64,000 nucleotides of DNA, taken from contig CM068832.1 of the NCBI GenBank assembly GCA_028554795.2, positions 84,611,049-84,675,048 of the forward strand. Direction: 5' to 3'. This stretch comes from Sinohyriopsis cumingii (lineage: Eukaryota; Mollusca; Bivalvia; Unionida; Unionidae). The position numbers were made by a program, and so were the translations under genes. Shown here piece by piece: positions 62,853-64,000 of the stretch (its first letter is position 1; every line of letters starts with the position of its first letter). The notes beneath the pieces are model-generated. The model searched no databases, was not told the DNA's origin, and saw only the letters and a list, made by a program, of their open reading frames with translations.

Positions 62853-64000
62853 CTATCGATCTTGCCTAGGGTTCCTTTTTATATACAGACCAATACCGAC
62901 GTGTCCATACGGTATGGTGAAATGATTGGGAAGTCGCACTCGCTTCTGGTACACGATTTGATAGACTTTTTCCAAGGGTCGACTGACGATGTGGTGAGTA
63001 GGTAAACGTACAATCTTGTTCGGTTGATAGGTGGTCACTTTAAAGTTTGCATCCTCTCCCGATTGCAAGGCTTCTTTCAATACCCCAAAGTTCACCACAC
63101 GACTGGTACGATAATTCAGAGTCAATCCTTTCACTTTACACGTCGTGCGAAATTCTCCTTGTTTGTCCCGGTATTCGTAGCCGTAATTTTTAGGACCACC
63201 ACTGACGAAACTTAGAATCTTGTCGTCGGGATGTTCGTCTGTCCAGGCTCCTAAACGGTCTCCTTCGATGTCAGGGTGCTGTTGACTCGGGTGATGGATG
63301 TAAATGCAACTGTCCGTGTCAAAGTACAGGACACGTTCCCCTAACAGTTCTAAAGCTTCGTACAATTTTAAGCGAGCATGAGCTGTCACGTAAGCCGCAA
63401 AGATGACATTTCCAAAGGGGTCGTCTTGTACAAACTCCAGATCTTCTTCGTAATTGACCAAGATCAAATCCTCTCGAACGACGTCCACGTGTTTCATGTA
63501 TTTGGTTTTGTCGTGAATCATCTGAAAGTAGCGGGAAGGTTCTGTCAAATATTCCGTCTTGGGTAAACGCGGTCGTTGTGCCATTTTACCCCACAAGCAA
63601 TTTAACATCACTTTGGCAAACGACCGCCTGCCTTCGTTTTTCTCAATGTGGTCTAAAGAGATGCCTTCTTGTTCATAGTATTTCTCTTTGAATGTCTTTT
63701 CGTCTTCGGAAGTGTGACACCAGGAAGGATAGCCGCTGGCCGCTGGCTTCTTGCTTCAGTTTCAAAAAGGCATCCACGTAGTCGGCGAAAATGCCTTTCT
63801 GACTGGGGTCACCCTTGTGGTATTGTTGTGTCTTGGGAAAGTGACAAATTTCGTACACTTCTAACAGTTGGTATCCCATGTCCAGAGCTTTGAACAATTC
63901 TACGCTGACCCAGGTTTCCGTCAAGGCCCGTTCTTCCTGGGTGTGCTGACAAGGTTGGTCTTGGTTGCACGTTTCGGCACAAGTACGGCACAATGGAAAC
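62853..64000 (-). pseudogene. PolB of element B, C-terminal part (continues outside window)
   Basis: Second copy of the polymerase at 35572-39606; by eye about 95% identical. Visible: the Cys-rich MCRTCAETCNQDQPC segment, Pol B MLNCLWGKMAQR, Pol C YFDTDS and KVKGLTLNY. A 7 bp tandem duplication (CCGCTGG, near 63,740) shifts the frame relative to element A. The native stop is lost, so the frame runs on through GLYIKRNPRQDR to 62853. Exonuclease motifs lie outside the window. Confidence 0.93.
62874..62885 (-). promoter_or_regulatory. TATA box of the BIR-remnant gene
   Basis: TATATAAAAAGG on the minus strand, equivalent to 35086-35094 in element A. Confidence 0.6.

Larger units (their letters stand above)
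51621..64000 (-). mobile_element. Polinton/adintovirus-like element B (left end to window edge)
   Basis: Starts with AG and a TIR at 51,621 and continues past the window. Apart from the TIR all genes point left: three paralogous helical accessory genes, a 160 aa protein, MCP, core, penton, membrane protein, integrase, three basic or proline-rich proteins, packaging ATPase, a BIR-gene remnant and PolB. PolB is about 95% identical by eye to that of element A, so both belong to one family in the same orientation. Most lesions are single-base events. By comparison with A, the missing right end should carry the zinc-knuckle, coiled-coil and terminal genes and a TIR. Confidence 0.93.

Overview
This is animal nuclear DNA, most likely from a bivalve or other mollusc. 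The evidence is one recognisable host gene with spliced exons (a dual oxidase maturation factor, DUOXA), an nSTAND-type P-loop exon of a kind expanded in molluscs, abundant microsatellites, three tRNA-derived SINE families, a LINE, a Ty3/gypsy-type LTR retrotransposon, and four separate pieces of Polinton/Maverick (adintovirus-like) DNA virus elements. No species call is possible from sequence alone.

Layout. 1-8.1 kb is AT-rich with no gene I can support. 8.1-13.5 kb (+) is an old, shattered Polinton-like remnant (PolB, major capsid, minor capsid, protease). 14.28-28.99 kb (-) is DUOXA in seven inferred coding exons whose summed length is in frame (327 aa). Its 10.8 kb third intron holds a LINE that was itself split by a 6,877 bp LTR retrotransposon with apparently identical LTRs and a 5 bp target duplication. 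That retrotransposon has integrase upstream of reverse transcriptase. 29.5-30.5 kb is a ~41 bp minisatellite, and 31-33.3 kb is SINE-rich. 33.3-41.916 kb is a left-truncated Polinton ('element A'). 43.7-49.2 kb (+) is a second old remnant of the 8-13 kb lineage. 51.25-51.62 kb is an nSTAND-like exon interrupted by a second Polinton of element A's family ('element B'), which starts at 51,621 and runs off the right edge.

Elements A and B are the centre of interest. Together they show the plan of one family: terminal inverted repeat (TIR), a family of small helical/charged accessory genes, a tightly packed leftward block (160 aa protein, MCP, core, penton, membrane protein, chromodomain integrase, three basic or proline-rich proteins, packaging ATPase), a cargo slot after PolB (two BIR/IAP-like and two F-box-like genes in A, a small remnant in B), PolB, a zinc-knuckle gene on the other strand, a coiled-coil gene, an outward-facing terminal gene, and the other TIR. 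Capsid and replication genes use ordinary TATA boxes and AATAAA signals. The accessory and terminal genes instead end in what look like bona fide metazoan replication-dependent histone mRNA 3' signals: a 16-nt stem-loop with the canonical TTTC loop, CCAAA/ACCCA-type flanks, and a purine-rich downstream element 12-16 nt later. There are five copies, and two lie inside the TIRs. This suggests that part of the element's transcripts is made as SLBP/U7-processed, S-phase-coupled, non-polyadenylated mRNA. I consider this the strongest candidate for an undescribed system here.

Element B carries many single lesions (nonsense codons, homopolymer frameshifts, a 7 bp duplication), but its MCP, core and membrane genes, and element A's PolB, are intact. 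The family was therefore active fairly recently.
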